Below are positions 1 to 10,153 of a stretch of 64,000 bases of DNA, one piece after another (position 1 is the stretch's first letter; each line of letters opens with the position of its first letter). The DNA is taken from NCBI RefSeq assembly GCF_030580995.1, contig NZ_JAUQSZ010000013.1, forward strand, positions 62,001-126,000, given 5' to 3'. A program made the position numbers and the translations under genes. Under the pieces are notes generated by a model. It did not search any database. It was given only the letters and a program-made list of their open reading frames with translations, and was not told the origin of the DNA. This stretch comes from Sphingomonas immobilis (GTDB lineage: Bacteria > Pseudomonadota > Alphaproteobacteria > Sphingomonadales > Sphingomonadaceae).

Positions 1-1489
<1,489 letters not shown>

Positions 1490-1525
1490 CTAACGATGGG
1501 TGGCGGGGCGATCAAGCCCGCGTGC

Positions 1526-1549
1526 GCCGACGGCAAAGCCGCCGTCGGC
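1526..1549. terminator. Hairpin between the 68-aa gene and ligA
   Basis: Perfect 9-bp stem, GCCGACGGC pairing with GCCGTCGGC across a 6-nt loop. There is no T-run on either strand, so it may be a terminator for the small minus-strand gene or only a structured leader of ligA. The rest of 1481-1626 shows no gene. Confidence 0.4.
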
Positions 1550-1626
1550 CGGGTTCGCTAAAGCGACCCGCCGGCCGGACTTGAGGCTGCGCTTCGCGCA
1601 CCGACCCGCGGCGCGCGGGTCTGCCT

Positions 1627-1833
1627 CTAGTCGTCCTCCGCCATCTCGGACGCCAGCTTCGCCTCTTCGTTCACGCTGCGCCGTTCGGCGGTCTTTTCGG
1701 CGCGGCTGGCCATTTCGTCCCAGGCCTTGGCGGCGCGGGTCCAGCGGTCGCGGACATTGTCGAGCGTCGCGGCGGCGGCGTCGGTCTCGGCCTGGCGGGC
1801 GCGGTCGCGGTAGAAAATTGCGGTGCTGTTCAT
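1627..1833 (-). CDS. Small hypothetical protein (68 aa)
   Basis: A 68-residue, highly charged, alanine-rich and probably all-helical protein with no signal peptide or membrane segment. It starts MNSTAIFYRDRARQAE and ends in an acidic tail (SEMAEDD). Codon use matches its neighbours and a purine-rich stretch (GAGAAGC) precedes the ATG. It lies just downstream of the cold-shock gene on the same strand, so the two may be cotranscribed through a hairpin. I do not recognise a named family; similar short helical proteins occur in sphingomonads, but I cannot assign a function. Confidence 0.65.
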   Translation of the reverse strand: MNSTAIFYRDRARQAETDAAAATLDNVRDRWTRAAKAWDEMASRAEKTAERRSVNEEAKLASEMAEDD

Positions 1834-1862
1834 GGGTAGCTTCTCCGCTTGAGGAACGAGAC

Positions 1863-1894
1863 GGGCGGCGCGACCCCGAAAGGCCCCGCCGCCC
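1863..1894 (-). terminator. Hairpin downstream of the cold-shock gene
   Basis: GGGCGGCG (1863-1870) pairs perfectly with CGCCGCCC (1887-1894), and inner GC pairs extend the stem. It begins 7 nt past the cspA stop on the minus strand. No T-run follows, so termination would be weak or Rho-assisted. Confidence 0.45.
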
Positions 1895-1901
1895 GGCGCG
1901 G

Positions 1902-2108
1902 TTAGGCGGCGCTCAGGTTGACGGCGGACATCTTGCCGCGGCGATCCTGCTCGAGCTCGTAGTTCACGCGCTGCTCGCGATCGAGCGTGCGCATGCCGGC
2001 GGCTTCCACCGCGCTGATGTGGACGAAGGCATCGTTGCCGCCGTCCTCGGGTGCGATGAAGCCATAGCCCTTGTCGGCATTGAAGAATTTCACGGTGCCA
2101 GTCGGCAT
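1902..2108 (-). CDS. cspA: Cold-shock domain protein
   Basis: A single cold-shock (OB-fold) domain that binds single-stranded nucleic acid and acts as an RNA chaperone. The 68-residue protein begins MPTGTVKFFNADKGYGFI, containing the KGYGFI (RNP1) motif, followed by DAFVHIS (RNP2) at about residues 28-34. The length is typical of CspA-type proteins. The start is supported by an AAGGA element (reading AAGGAACTACAATC then ATG). The unoccupied stretch upstream, roughly 370 nt to the divergent lipoprotein gene, would suit the long structured leaders common in csp genes, but I cannot mark the promoter. Confidence 0.95.
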   Translation of the reverse strand: MPTGTVKFFNADKGYGFIAPEDGGNDAFVHISAVEAAGMRTLDREQRVNYELEQDRRGKMSAVNLSAA

Positions 2109-2482
2109 GATTGTAGTTCCTTGGATTACGACGATGCCGCTTGCGGAAGCGCCGGTGGGGCCGGGATCAAAGACGAAGACGCCGTCCGGCCCCGGCCGGC
2201 GACGTCGATGGGGGAAATTCTATCCGCGGAGGAAGTAACGGATTTCCTGGATCAGCCGCGCGAGCGAATCGAGGATACGAGAGATAACATTCACGGCTAC
2301 GTCCGATGCCAGGCAAGCGGGAGCGCGGGAGGTCTCTCAGTCCAGGCGATGCTTGTGGGCCACTTCGCCGGGATGATTCGGGATTTAGCACATCGTTTCG
2401 GTAAAGTCGCCTTTTATTGGCGACGATAGTCTGCACCAGATCCTCACTGGCGATGAAGTGCGCGCGTGGTTAGCCTTTCATC
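2109..2482. other. Divergent intergenic region, no convincing gene
   Basis: 374 nt between cspA (minus) and the lipoprotein gene (plus). A minus-strand frame at 2167-2436 is arginine/proline-rich and low in hydrophobic residues, looks like noise, and is rejected. The region probably holds the cspA leader and both promoters, but I see no clear -35/-10 pair. Confidence 0.5.
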
Positions 2483-2893
2483 ATGCGCCGGCTCCTTTCC
2501 TTAGTCCCTCTCGCGCTCGCCGGATGCGACATCACCGGGCCGTGCGGTTCGGACGTGATGCAGGTGGCACGCGATCCCGGCAGCGATCGATATGCCATAC
2601 TCGAAAACCGCGATTGCGGTGCGACCACGACGAACGTCACGGTCGTGCGGGTCGGCCGCGCGAGCGAGTGGCAGAGCAACGCCGTGGAGGTGTTCGTAGC
2701 GGACGACAATCACGGCGAAGCTGCTCTGGGTCGCGGCGGAACGATCTGGACGAACGTGGTGTGGACTGGTCCGGGGCGGCTGCTGATCAACTATGCCTCG
2801 AAAGCCCGCACCTTCAAGCGGGAGATCGCGGCCAAGGGCGCGACGGTCAGCTACCGCGCGACGGAGCCTTTTGCGCTCCCTCCGGTGCCCTGA
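2483..2893 (+). CDS. Putative lipoprotein (136 aa)
   Basis: Begins MRRLLSLVPLALAGCD, a short lipoprotein signal with lipobox LALAGC and the lipidated cysteine at residue 15. Aspartate follows the cysteine; in E. coli that +2 residue favours inner-membrane retention. The mature part is about 120 residues, with further cysteines at about 22 and 46 that could form a disulfide, and predicted beta strands (NVTVVRVGRAS, TIWTNVVW). I do not recognise the family. It is convergent with recN, with only 3 nt between the stop codons. Confidence 0.75.
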   Translation: MRRLLSLVPLALAGCDITGPCGSDVMQVARDPGSDRYAILENRDCGATTTNVTVVRVGRASEWQSNAVEVFVADDNHGEAALGRGGTIWTNVVWTGPGRLLINYASKARTFKREIAAKGATVSYRATEPFALPPVP

Positions 2894-2896
2894 CGC

Positions 2897-4549
2897 TCAA
2901 GCCGTCTCCAGCAGCCGCTCCGCCTGCGCGCGCGCCTCGTCGGTGATGGTCGCGCCGGAGAGCATGCGGGCGATCTCCTCGCGGCGCTCGGCTTCGTCGA
3001 GCGACCGCACGCCGGTGCGGGTGACGATGCCGTCGTGGCTCTTGGCGATGAGCAGGTGCTGGTCGCCGCGCGCCGCCACCTGCGGGCTGTGCGTCACCAC
3101 CAAGAGCTGCGTGGCGCGCGACAGCCGCGCGAGGCGTTCGCCGATCGCGCTCGCCACCGCGCCGCCGACGCCGCGATCGATCTCGTCGAACACCATCGTC
3201 GCGGCCCCGCCTTCCTCGGCCAGCGCCACCTTCAGCGCCAGGATGAAGCGCGACAGCTCGCCGCCCGACGCGATCTTGACGAGCGGGGCGAAGGGCGCGC
3301 CGGGATTGGTCGAGATTTCGAACTCGACGCGGTCCTTGCCCGCCGGGCCCCAGGCGTCGAGCGGGGCGACGACGGTGCGGAAACGCGCGGCGTCGAGCTT
3401 GAGCGGCGCGAGCTCGCCCTTCACCGCCGTATCGAGCCGGGCGGCGGCGGCGGTGCGCGCGTCGGTGAGCGTGGCGGCCTCGGTTTCGTAGGCCCTGGCG
3501 GCCACCGCCACCGCCCGCTCGCGCGCTGCGATGCCAGCCCCGCCGCTTTCCAGCAGGTCGAGCCGCGCGCCGAGTTCGTCGGTCAGATCGGCGAGCGCAT
3601 CGGGTTGCACGCGGTGTTTCCGCGCCAGTGCGCGCAGGTCGAACAGCCGCGTCTCGTCGGCCTCCAGTTGCGCGGGATCGAAGGTGAGCGCGCGCGCGGC
3701 TTCATCGATCTTGTCCTGCGACGCGCTGGCATCGTCGATCGCGCGGTCGATCGCCTCCAATGCCTCGGCCAGCGCTTCGTGATCTTCGGCGACACGCTCG
3801 AGGATGCGCGCCGCCTGGCGCAGCTTCGCGAGCCCGCCGTCCGATCCGTCGAGCAGATCGGCGATCGCCTGCAGATCGGCCGCGATCTTCTCGCCGCGCT
3901 GCATGCCCGCACGGCGGTCGGCCAGTTCCGCTTCCTCGCCCGGTTCGGGCGCGAAGGCGCGCAGTTCGGCGACGGCATGCTCCAGCCACTCGCGGTCGCG
4001 CTCCTGCGTGTCGAGTTCGGCGCGTGCCGTCGCCAACAGATCTTCGGCCTCGCGCCAGGTGCGGTGCGCGCGGGCGACCGCGCCGGTGTCGATCCGCGCA
4101 AAGGCATCGAGCAACGCGCGGTGGCCGCTCGCCGCGAGCAGCCCGCGGTCGTCATGCTGGCCGTGGATCTCGACGAGGCTGCCGCCGAGTTCGCGCAGCA
4201 GCGCGGCGGAGGCGGGCTGATCATTGACGAAGGCGCGGCTGCCGCCATCGGCCTTGACGATGCGCCGCACGATCAGCGGCTCGCCGGGTTCGACGTCGAG
4301 GCCGTTCTGCGCCAGCACGTCGGCGAGAGCGCCCGGCGGCAGATCGAAGCTCGCGGTGACGACCGCCTGCGCAGCGCCCTGCCGCACCAGCCCGCTTTCG
4401 CCGCGCCCGCCGAGCGCGAGGCCGAGCGCATCGAGCAGGATCGACTTGCCCGCCCCGGTCTCCCCGGTCAGCACGCCGAGCCCGTCATGGAATTCGAGAT
4501 CGAGCGCCTCGATCAGCACCACGTCGCGGATCGACAGGGAGGTCAGCAT
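2897..4549 (-). CDS. recN: DNA repair protein RecN
   Basis: SMC-like ATPase acting in double-strand break repair. The N terminus carries Walker A GETGAGKS (K35), followed by two long alpha-helical coiled-coil arms (roughly residues 160-360). The C-terminal half carries the ABC signature-like SGGELSRF and Walker B VFDEID. The length of 550 residues is normal. It lies 23 nt downstream of bamD on the same strand, so the two probably share a transcript; bamD-recN is a conserved alphaproteobacterial pair. Confidence 0.96.
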   Translation of the reverse strand: MLTSLSIRDVVLIEALDLEFHDGLGVLTGETGAGKSILLDALGLALGGRGESGLVRQGAAQAVVTASFDLPPGALADVLAQNGLDVEPGEPLIVRRIVKADGGSRAFVNDQPASAALLRELGGSLVEIHGQHDDRGLLAASGHRALLDAFARIDTGAVARAHRTWREAEDLLATARAELDTQERDREWLEHAVAELRAFAPEPGEEAELADRRAGMQRGEKIAADLQAIADLLDGSDGGLAKLRQAARILERVAEDHEALAEALEAIDRAIDDASASQDKIDEAARALTFDPAQLEADETRLFDLRALARKHRVQPDALADLTDELGARLDLLESGGAGIAARERAVAVAARAYETEAATLTDARTAAAARLDTAVKGELAPLKLDAARFRTVVAPLDAWGPAGKDRVEFEISTNPGAPFAPLVKIASGGELSRFILALKVALAEEGGAATMVFDEIDRGVGGAVASAIGERLARLSRATQLLVVTHSPQVAARGDQHLLIAKSHDGIVTRTGVRSLDEAERREEIARMLSGATITDEARAQAERLLETA

Positions 4550-4572
4550 GGCGCGCTAGCCCGCGCGGAGGG

Positions 4573-5385
4573 TCAGGCGCCCGCCTTGGGGGCGGGCGCG
4601 GGCTTCGGCGGATGCTGCTCGATCAGCTTGTAGGCGCGCGCATACCAATCGGTGCCGGGATAGTTCGCGCCGAGCACGGCGGCGGACTTCTTCGCTTCCT
4701 CGGGCACGCCGAGCGCGAGATAGCTTTCGGTCAGCCGCAGCAACGCCTCGGGCGCGTGCGTCGTCGTCTGATACTGATCGACCACGGTGCGGAAGCGCAA
4801 AGTCGCCGCCAGCCACTGGCCGCGCCGTTCGTAGAAGCGGCCGATCTCCATTTCCTTGCCGGCAAGGTGATCGCGCACGAGATCGACCTTCAGGCGCGCA
4901 TCGGCGGCGTACTTGCTGTTCGGATAGCGCCGCATCAGCTCGCCCAGCGCATCGAGCGCCTGCTGCGTGATCTTCTGGTCGCGCGTCACGTCGCTGATCT
5001 GCTCGTAATAGCCGAGGCTGACGAGATAATAGGCATAAGGCGCGTCGCGGTTGCCGGGGTGGACCGACAGGAAGCGCTGCGCCGACTGGATCGATTCGGT
5101 GTAGCTGTGATCGCAATAATAGCTGAACGCGCTCATCAACTGCGCGCGGCGTGCCCAGATCGAATAGGGATGCTGGCGCTCGACCTCGTCGAACAGCAGC
5201 GCGGCGGTCTTGTACTCGCCGCGATCGAGCCGCTTGCGCGCGGCGGTGTAGAGCGTGCCGACGTCGCGGGCGACATAGGGGATGTCGGCCTTGGCCTTGC
5301 CGCCACCGGCGCAACCGGCGATGGGGAGCGCCGAAGCGGCGATGAGCGCGAGCGCGATCGAGCGGGACAGGGGTATACGCATCAT
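4573..5385 (-). CDS. bamD: Outer-membrane assembly lipoprotein BamD
   Basis: Component of the BAM complex that folds beta-barrel proteins into the outer membrane. The signal peptide ends in the lipobox PIAGC (Cys25), and the mature protein is a chain of TPR-like helical repeats (for example YTAARKRLDRGEYKTAALLFDE and YTESIQSAQRFLSVHPGN, each shown in part). The C terminus is a Pro/Lys/Ala tail. At 270 residues it is normal for the family. The two adjacent ATGs at the start make the first residue uncertain by one. It opens the bamD-recN unit and diverges from manA. Confidence 0.94.
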   Translation of the reverse strand: MMRIPLSRSIALALIAASALPIAGCAGGGKAKADIPYVARDVGTLYTAARKRLDRGEYKTAALLFDEVERQHPYSIWARRAQLMSAFSYYCDHSYTESIQSAQRFLSVHPGNRDAPYAYYLVSLGYYEQISDVTRDQKITQQALDALGELMRRYPNSKYAADARLKVDLVRDHLAGKEMEIGRFYERRGQWLAATLRFRTVVDQYQTTTHAPEALLRLTESYLALGVPEEAKKSAAVLGANYPGTDWYARAYKLIEQHPPKPAPAPKAGA

Positions 5386-5539
5386 CTTGGTCCTTAGCCG
5401 AACGCCGGAGGCGGGAACAATCGAAAAACATCTGGTCGAAATCGTGGCGGTTTTTGGCGGCGCAACGCCGAATTGAAACAGATGGACCCGATGGGCGTTC
5501 GCGTTACCATCTCCGCAGACTTACCGAAGGGCTCCCGAC

Positions 5540-6358
5540 ATGACCGCAACGCTGCTCGCCACCAAGCGCGTCGAGAAACCCTGGGGCCGGCACGATCTCT
5601 GGCCCGGTTTCCCCGATCCCGCACCCGACGCGCCCGCCATCGGCGAGGTGTGGTTCCAGACGCCGCACGCGGGCGAGCCGCCGTTGCTGATCAAATATCT
5701 CTTCACCAGCGATCGCCTGTCGGTGCAGGTCCATCCCGACGACAAGACCGCGCAGGCGGCGGGCTATCCGCGCGGCAAGGACGAGGCGTGGCTAATCCTC
5801 GCCGCCGAGCCGCACGCGACGATCGCGATCGGCACGCTGGCGCCGATGACCAAGGACGAGCTGCGCGAAAGCTCGCTCGACGGCTCGATCGAGCACAAGC
5901 TCGACTGGAAGCCGGTGAAGGCGGGGGAGTTCTATTATTCGAAGGCGGGCGTCGTTCACGCCATCGGGCCGGGGCTGACGGTGATCGAGATCCAGCAGAA
6001 CGTCGACCTGACGTACCGGCTCTACGATTACGGATCGGACCGCGAGCTGCACCTCGACGCGGGTGTGGCAGCGGCGAACCCCGAGCCGTATGTCGCGCCG
6101 CCGACGCCGCATCAGGACGGCGGCGACGTGACGATCCTCGCGGAAGGGCCGAAATTCGTCGTCGAACGCTTCGGCGGCGGCACGCGCGAGATCGAGCTGG
6201 GCGAGATGGCATGGCTGGTGCCGGTGACGGGCGCGGGCGTGGCCGACGGCGTCGCGTGGAAGGCGGGCGAATGCCTGACGCTGGAGGGCAAATGCCGCAT
6301 CGAGGCGGAGGCGGGCAGCGACGTGCTGCTGGCCTATCCGGGCGACAAACGCCGCTAG
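5540..6358 (+). CDS. manA: Class I mannose-6-phosphate isomerase
   Basis: Interconverts fructose-6-phosphate and mannose-6-phosphate, feeding GDP-mannose synthesis used later by gmd and fcl in this window. The type I cupin fold is indicated by the metal-ligand motif VQVHPDD (about residues 57-63), the KDEAW segment, and YYSKAGVVHAIGPG. At 272 residues it is one of the short type I enzymes. The start is the ATG of MTATLLATKRVEKPWG, which matches the conserved N terminus. Its stop overlaps the convergent TauE gene by 4 nt. Confidence 0.92.
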   Translation: MTATLLATKRVEKPWGRHDLWPGFPDPAPDAPAIGEVWFQTPHAGEPPLLIKYLFTSDRLSVQVHPDDKTAQAAGYPRGKDEAWLILAAEPHATIAIGTLAPMTKDELRESSLDGSIEHKLDWKPVKAGEFYYSKAGVVHAIGPGLTVIEIQQNVDLTYRLYDYGSDRELHLDAGVAAANPEPYVAPPTPHQDGGDVTILAEGPKFVVERFGGGTREIELGEMAWLVPVTGAGVADGVAWKAGECLTLEGKCRIEAEAGSDVLLAYPGDKRR

Positions 6359-7407
6359 GTCTCGCGGCGCGTGCCTTCGGGGGCGAGCTCGGTCTTGACG
6401 ATCGCGCCGCCCCGCCGGTGATAGACCTCGTAATAGCGGACGCCGAAGCCGCGCACCTCCTCGACCAGCGTGATCGCTTCCGGCCGCGCGACCGTGGGCA
6501 GCGCCGCCGCGACGGGGCGGGGCAGATCGGCCACCGCGACCCTCCGCTCGATCACGAAGCTGCCGTCGTCCTCGCGCTCGATCGTCGCGTGGCGCGCACC
6601 GGCGAGGTAGAGCTGCATCTCCGCTTCGTCGCCGCGCGCGACATAATCGACCCACGCCTGATGGATCGCCATGATCTGGCTGCCCGAAAGGCTGAACATC
6701 GTGACGCCCGACGCGACCATCGCCAGCAGCCCCGCGCGCCGGAACAGACCCTCGTGCAGCATCGCCAGGATCGGGCGCGTGGCGAAGGCCGCAAGGATCG
6801 CCGCGCCCGCGACCAGCGCCCCCGCGACCATCGCGCTGGTGGGCAACAGGCCGAACGCGGCATAGAGCGCGATCTTGAGCAGGTGGAGCAGCACCTCGTT
6901 GGTCGCGCGTGTCGCGACGATCTCGTCCTTCGACATGCCGAGCCGGTAATAGGCGCGGTTGAAGATCACGCCGACCGCGCCGGTGAAGCCCGACAGCAGC
7001 CCCGCCGCCGCACCCAGCCACGGCAGCCGCGCGAGCGGCAGCGGCGTCTCCGTCCCCGGTTCGGGCGCGCGGCGGAACAGCGCGGGCAGGTTGAGCAGCA
7101 GGAAACAGCCGAGCAGGAACTCGACATAGGCGGGCTCGATCCGCGTCAGCAGCCACGCGCCCAGCCCGGCGGCGGGCAGCGCGGTCGGCACGAAGCGGCG
7201 CACCACGTCCCAGCGGATACGGTCGCGGAACAGGTACAGCCGCGAGATCGAACTTGCCGCCGTGCCGATCGACAGCGCGCCGGGGATCGCCGCGACCGGC
7301 AGGATCAGGCGCAGCAGCGGCACCAGCACGAGCCCCGCGCCGCCGCCCGCCACCGCGCTCGCGACGAAGGCCAGAAACGCGGCGATGAAGATCAGGGCGA
7401 CAATCAC
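6355..7407 (-). CDS. TauE/SafE family membrane permease
   Basis: Multi-pass inner-membrane protein of the sulfite exporter TauE/SafE (UPF0721) family, with about eight hydrophobic segments in the first 260 residues. The glycine-rich SAVAGGGAGLVLVPLL near the N terminus and GLLSGFTGAVGVIF in the middle are the two typical family repeats. A C-terminal soluble tail of roughly 90 residues (after IHQAWVDYVARGDE) is unusual. I chose the GTG at 7407, just before IVALIFIAAFLAF; an upstream in-frame extension to 7533 would be arginine-rich and would cross the divergent glycosyltransferase start. The substrate is unknown; sulfonates or sulfite are only the family precedent. Confidence 0.85.
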   Translation of the reverse strand: MIVALIFIAAFLAFVASAVAGGGAGLVLVPLLRLILPVAAIPGALSIGTAASSISRLYLFRDRIRWDVVRRFVPTALPAAGLGAWLLTRIEPAYVEFLLGCFLLLNLPALFRRAPEPGTETPLPLARLPWLGAAAGLLSGFTGAVGVIFNRAYYRLGMSKDEIVATRATNEVLLHLLKIALYAAFGLLPTSAMVAGALVAGAAILAAFATRPILAMLHEGLFRRAGLLAMVASGVTMFSLSGSQIMAIHQAWVDYVARGDEAEMQLYLAGARHATIEREDDGSFVIERRVAVADLPRPVAAALPTVARPEAITLVEEVRGFGVRYYEVYHRRGGAIVKTELAPEGTRRET

Positions 7408-7507
7408 ACGAGCCTCGTGGCGATGGAGTGCGCCTGTATATGCTGCCCGCGCCGCGACCGCCACATGGCAGCGCGCGCTTAACCTTCGCGTGCTAGGCTT
7501 TCCCGCG

Positions 7508-8671
7508 ATGCTGCGCGTCCTCACTCTCGCCACGCTGTTCCCGCACGCCGCCGCGCCGAATCTCGGCGTGTTCGTGGAGCGGCAGACGCTCGGGCTGGCG
7601 GCGCATCCCGATGTGGCGCTGCGCGTCGTGGCGCCCGTGGGGATGCCGCCGTGGCCGTTGTCGCGGGTCGGCCGTTACGCGCCGCTCGCGGGTCTGCCGA
7701 AGCGCGAGACGTGGAAGGGGCTCGACGTGCGGCGGCCGCGCTTCGCGACCGTGCCGGGGACGGGCGGGCGCTTTCACGTCGCGGCGCTGGTGCGGGCGCT
7801 GGTGCCGCTGCTCACCGAGATCCGGCGCGACTTCGCGTTCGACGTGATCGATGCGGAATTCTTCTTTCCCGACGGGCCGGCGGCGACGGCGCTGGGGCGG
7901 CGCTTCGGCGTGCCGGTGTCGATCAAGGCGCGCGGCGCGGACATCCACCATTGGGGCCACATCCCCGCGACCGCGCGTCAGGTGATCGCGGCGGGGCAGG
8001 CGGCGGACGGGTTGCTCGCCGTCAGCCAGGCGATGCGCGCCGACATGGCGGCGATCGGCATGGCGGAGGATCGCATCCGCGTGCATCACACCGGCGTCGA
8101 TCTCGCGCGGTTTGCGCCGCGCGACCGGCTGGCGGCGAAGGCGGCTTACGACGTCGCGGGGCCGCTGGTGGTGTCGGTCGGCGCGCTGATTCCGCGGAAA
8201 GGACATGAGGTGGTGATCGACGCGGTCGCGCGGCTGCCCGGTGTGTCGCTGCTGATCGCGGGCGAGGGGCCTTCGCGCGGCGCGCTGGAGGCGCGGATCG
8301 CGGCGCTCGGCGTGGGCGACCGCGTGCGGCTGCTCGGCGCGATCCCGCACACAGACCTCCCCGCGCTGATCGCCGCGGGCGACGTGATGGCGCTCGCCTC
8401 GGCATCGGAGGGGCTGGCGAATGCGTGGGTCGAGGCGCTCGCCTGCGGCACGCCGGTGGTCATTACCGACGCGGGCGGCGCGCGCGAGGTGGTGACGGAT
8501 GCGGTGTATGGCCGCGTCGTGGCGCGTGAGGCGGCGGCGTTCGCGAGCGCGATCGGGGACGTGCTGGCCGCGGGGCCCGCGCAGGAGGCCGTGCGGCGCG
8601 GGGCGGAGGGCTTTACCTGGGAGGCGAATACGGCGGCATTGTACGCGCATCTGCGCGGGCTGCTCGCCTAG
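7508..8671 (+). CDS. Family 4 glycosyltransferase
   Basis: GT-B fold, retaining glycosyltransferase of 387 residues. The N-terminal half has HAAAPNLGVFVERQ and the acceptor-side motif IKARGADIHHW. The C-terminal half has VSVGALIPRKGHE and the EX7E donor-site motif in SASEGLANAWVEALACGTP. The ATG at 7508 matches the usual start (MLRVLTLATLFP) and excludes a long unsupported upstream extension. It stands alone, facing away from the TauE gene; a role in exopolysaccharide or glycolipid synthesis is likely, but the substrate cannot be read from sequence. Confidence 0.9.
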   Translation: MLRVLTLATLFPHAAAPNLGVFVERQTLGLAAHPDVALRVVAPVGMPPWPLSRVGRYAPLAGLPKRETWKGLDVRRPRFATVPGTGGRFHVAALVRALVPLLTEIRRDFAFDVIDAEFFFPDGPAATALGRRFGVPVSIKARGADIHHWGHIPATARQVIAAGQAADGLLAVSQAMRADMAAIGMAEDRIRVHHTGVDLARFAPRDRLAAKAAYDVAGPLVVSVGALIPRKGHEVVIDAVARLPGVSLLIAGEGPSRGALEARIAALGVGDRVRLLGAIPHTDLPALIAAGDVMALASASEGLANAWVEALACGTPVVITDAGGAREVVTDAVYGRVVAREAAAFASAIGDVLAAGPAQEAVRRGAEGFTWEANTAALYAHLRGLLA

Positions 8672-8676
8672 CGCGT

Positions 8677-8700
8677 TCCCCTCCCGCAAGCGGGAGGGGA
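8677..8700. terminator. Bidirectional hairpin between convergent genes
   Basis: Perfect 11-bp inverted repeat, TCCCCTCCCGC against GCGGGAGGGGA, with a 2-nt centre, between the glycosyltransferase stop and the Mth938-like stop. It resembles the CCCCTCCC palindromes seen at 16.8, 33.4 and 58.0 kb and probably terminates both transcripts. Confidence 0.6.
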
Positions 8701-8701
8701 G

Positions 8702-9076
8702 TCAGGTCAGCGGATACAGCGCGCCTGCGATCCAGCGGCCTTCGCCGCGCAGCACGGCCCAGGCGCGCGCGGCGGCGCGGCTGTCCATTGCCTCGATGCC
8801 GAAGCCCTTCGCCTCCATCGCCCGCACGAAGCTGACTGGCGGCCGCACGAGGCTCGCGCCCGTGCCGAGCAGCAAAAACTCCGGCGGCGGCGACAGCACG
8901 AACAGCGGCGCGATCGCCTCCGGCGTCAGGTCGGCGATGGCGGGCGGCTCCCACCCGTCGGCGCGCTCGGGCGTGATGAGGAGCGCGCGGTAGACGCCTT
9001 CGTCGACCTTGAAGCCGCCGTGCGAGAAGCCCGAGATGAACGGGCCGTCGGTCTTCTGGCCCTTCTCGAACTGCAT
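8702..9076 (-). CDS. Mth938-like domain protein (DUF498)
   Basis: 124-residue protein of the Mth938/DUF498 family. The sequence FISGFSHGGFKVDEGVY followed by LLLGTGAS is the typical core. Its start overlaps the secF stop (TGATG), so it is translationally coupled to the Sec accessory operon; this gene order is frequent in alphaproteobacteria and suggests a role linked to membrane-protein biogenesis. The biochemical function is not established. Confidence 0.85.
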   Translation of the reverse strand: MQFEKGQKTDGPFISGFSHGGFKVDEGVYRALLITPERADGWEPPAIADLTPEAIAPLFVLSPPPEFLLLGTGASLVRPPVSFVRAMEAKGFGIEAMDSRAAARAWAVLRGEGRWIAGALYPLT

Positions 9077-10044
9077 CAGCGCTTCTTCGTCGGCATGCCT
9101 TCAGCGGGGACCGGCTTCTCCGGCGCGTCGCCCTTAGTCGGATCGGGGCGCAGGCCGAGCGAGATGAGCAGCGACGACGACACGTAGATCGACGAATAGG
9201 TGCCGACGACGATGCCGAGGATCATCGCGGCGGTGAAGCCGCGCAGCACCGGCCCGCCGAAGATCAGCAGCGCGAACAGCGCCAGCAGGATCGTCAGCGA
9301 CGTCATGACGGTACGCGGGAGGGTTTCGTTGACCGACAGATCGACGATGCCGGGCATGTCCATCTTGCGATAGCGGCGCATGTTCTCGCGGATACGGTCG
9401 TCGATGACGATCTTGTCGTTGATTGAATAGCCGATGATGGTCAGCACGGCGGCGACGATGTTGAGGTCGAACTCCAGCTGCGTGATCGCGAAGAAGCCGA
9501 GCGTCATCAGCACGTCGTGGACGATGGCGACCACGGTCGACACGCCGAACTGCCATTCGAAGCGGAAGATCGCGAACAGGCCGATGCCGACCACCGCCAG
9601 CACCACGGCCAGCACGCCCTTCCAGATCAGCTCGTCCGAAACCTTGCCGGTGACCGAATCCTGCTTCGAGAAATGCGCGTCGGGGAATTTCGCCGCGACC
9701 GCCGCCTTCACCTGGTCGACGACGCGGTTGGTGGCGCCTTCATCCTTGCTCTTGGGCGGGGGCAGCTTGATCGACACGGTGTTGGCGTCGCCGATGGTCT
9801 GCAGGCGGACTTCGCCGAGGCCGAGCTTGTCGACCGTCTCGCGCAGCACGTCGAGCGACGGCGGCTTCGCGAATTTCTCCTCGACGGTGATGCCGCCGAC
9901 GAAATCCACGCCGAGGTTGAGCCCGCGCGCGACCGTGAAGGCCACCGCCGCGATCGACAGCAGCAGCGTCAGCGCGAAGGCGTAGCGGCGCAGCGATACG
10001 AACGGCAGGTTCGTGTTGTCGGGGACGATCTTCAGCAGGCGCAT
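9076..10044 (-). CDS. secF: Protein translocase subunit SecF
   Basis: RND-type membrane subunit that works with SecD and YajC to drive proton-powered late steps of Sec export. 322 residues with about six membrane segments. The first periplasmic loop begins after TVARGLNLGVDFVGG, matching the conserved GxDFxGG motif, and the RIRENMR-like loop follows the fourth segment. The ATG at 10044 (MRLLKIVPDN) is chosen; an upstream in-frame extension would be translated from the palindromic repeat that separates it from secD. Confidence 0.96.
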   Translation of the reverse strand: MRLLKIVPDNTNLPFVSLRRYAFALTLLLSIAAVAFTVARGLNLGVDFVGGITVEEKFAKPPSLDVLRETVDKLGLGEVRLQTIGDANTVSIKLPPPKSKDEGATNRVVDQVKAAVAAKFPDAHFSKQDSVTGKVSDELIWKGVLAVVLAVVGIGLFAIFRFEWQFGVSTVVAIVHDVLMTLGFFAITQLEFDLNIVAAVLTIIGYSINDKIVIDDRIRENMRRYRKMDMPGIVDLSVNETLPRTVMTSLTILLALFALLIFGGPVLRGFTAAMILGIVVGTYSSIYVSSSLLISLGLRPDPTKGDAPEKPVPAEGMPTKKR

Positions 10045-10052
10045 GATAACTC

Positions 10053-10141
10053 CGTCGCCCCGGCGAAGGCCGGGGCCGCTGGGTTTTGGAGCACGCGCGT
10101 CGCCAAGCAACGCAGCGGCCCCGGCCTACGCCGGGGCGACG
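10053..10141. repeat. Palindromic intergenic repeat between secD and secF
   Basis: Two arms, cGTCGCCCCGGCGAAGGCCG and its near-complement around GGCCTACGCCGGGGCGACG, enclose about 40 nt. It would form a long stem in the secD-secF mRNA. A second copy sits at 56247-56334 with the same arm sequences and similar spacing. Confidence 0.85.
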
Positions 10142-10153
10142 GGGAAGCGCCGC

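Noticed and set aside
2167..2436. Minus-strand open frame of 89 codons upstream of cspA
   Set aside because: Composition is Arg/Pro/Ser-rich with no ribosome site; more likely part of the cspA leader.
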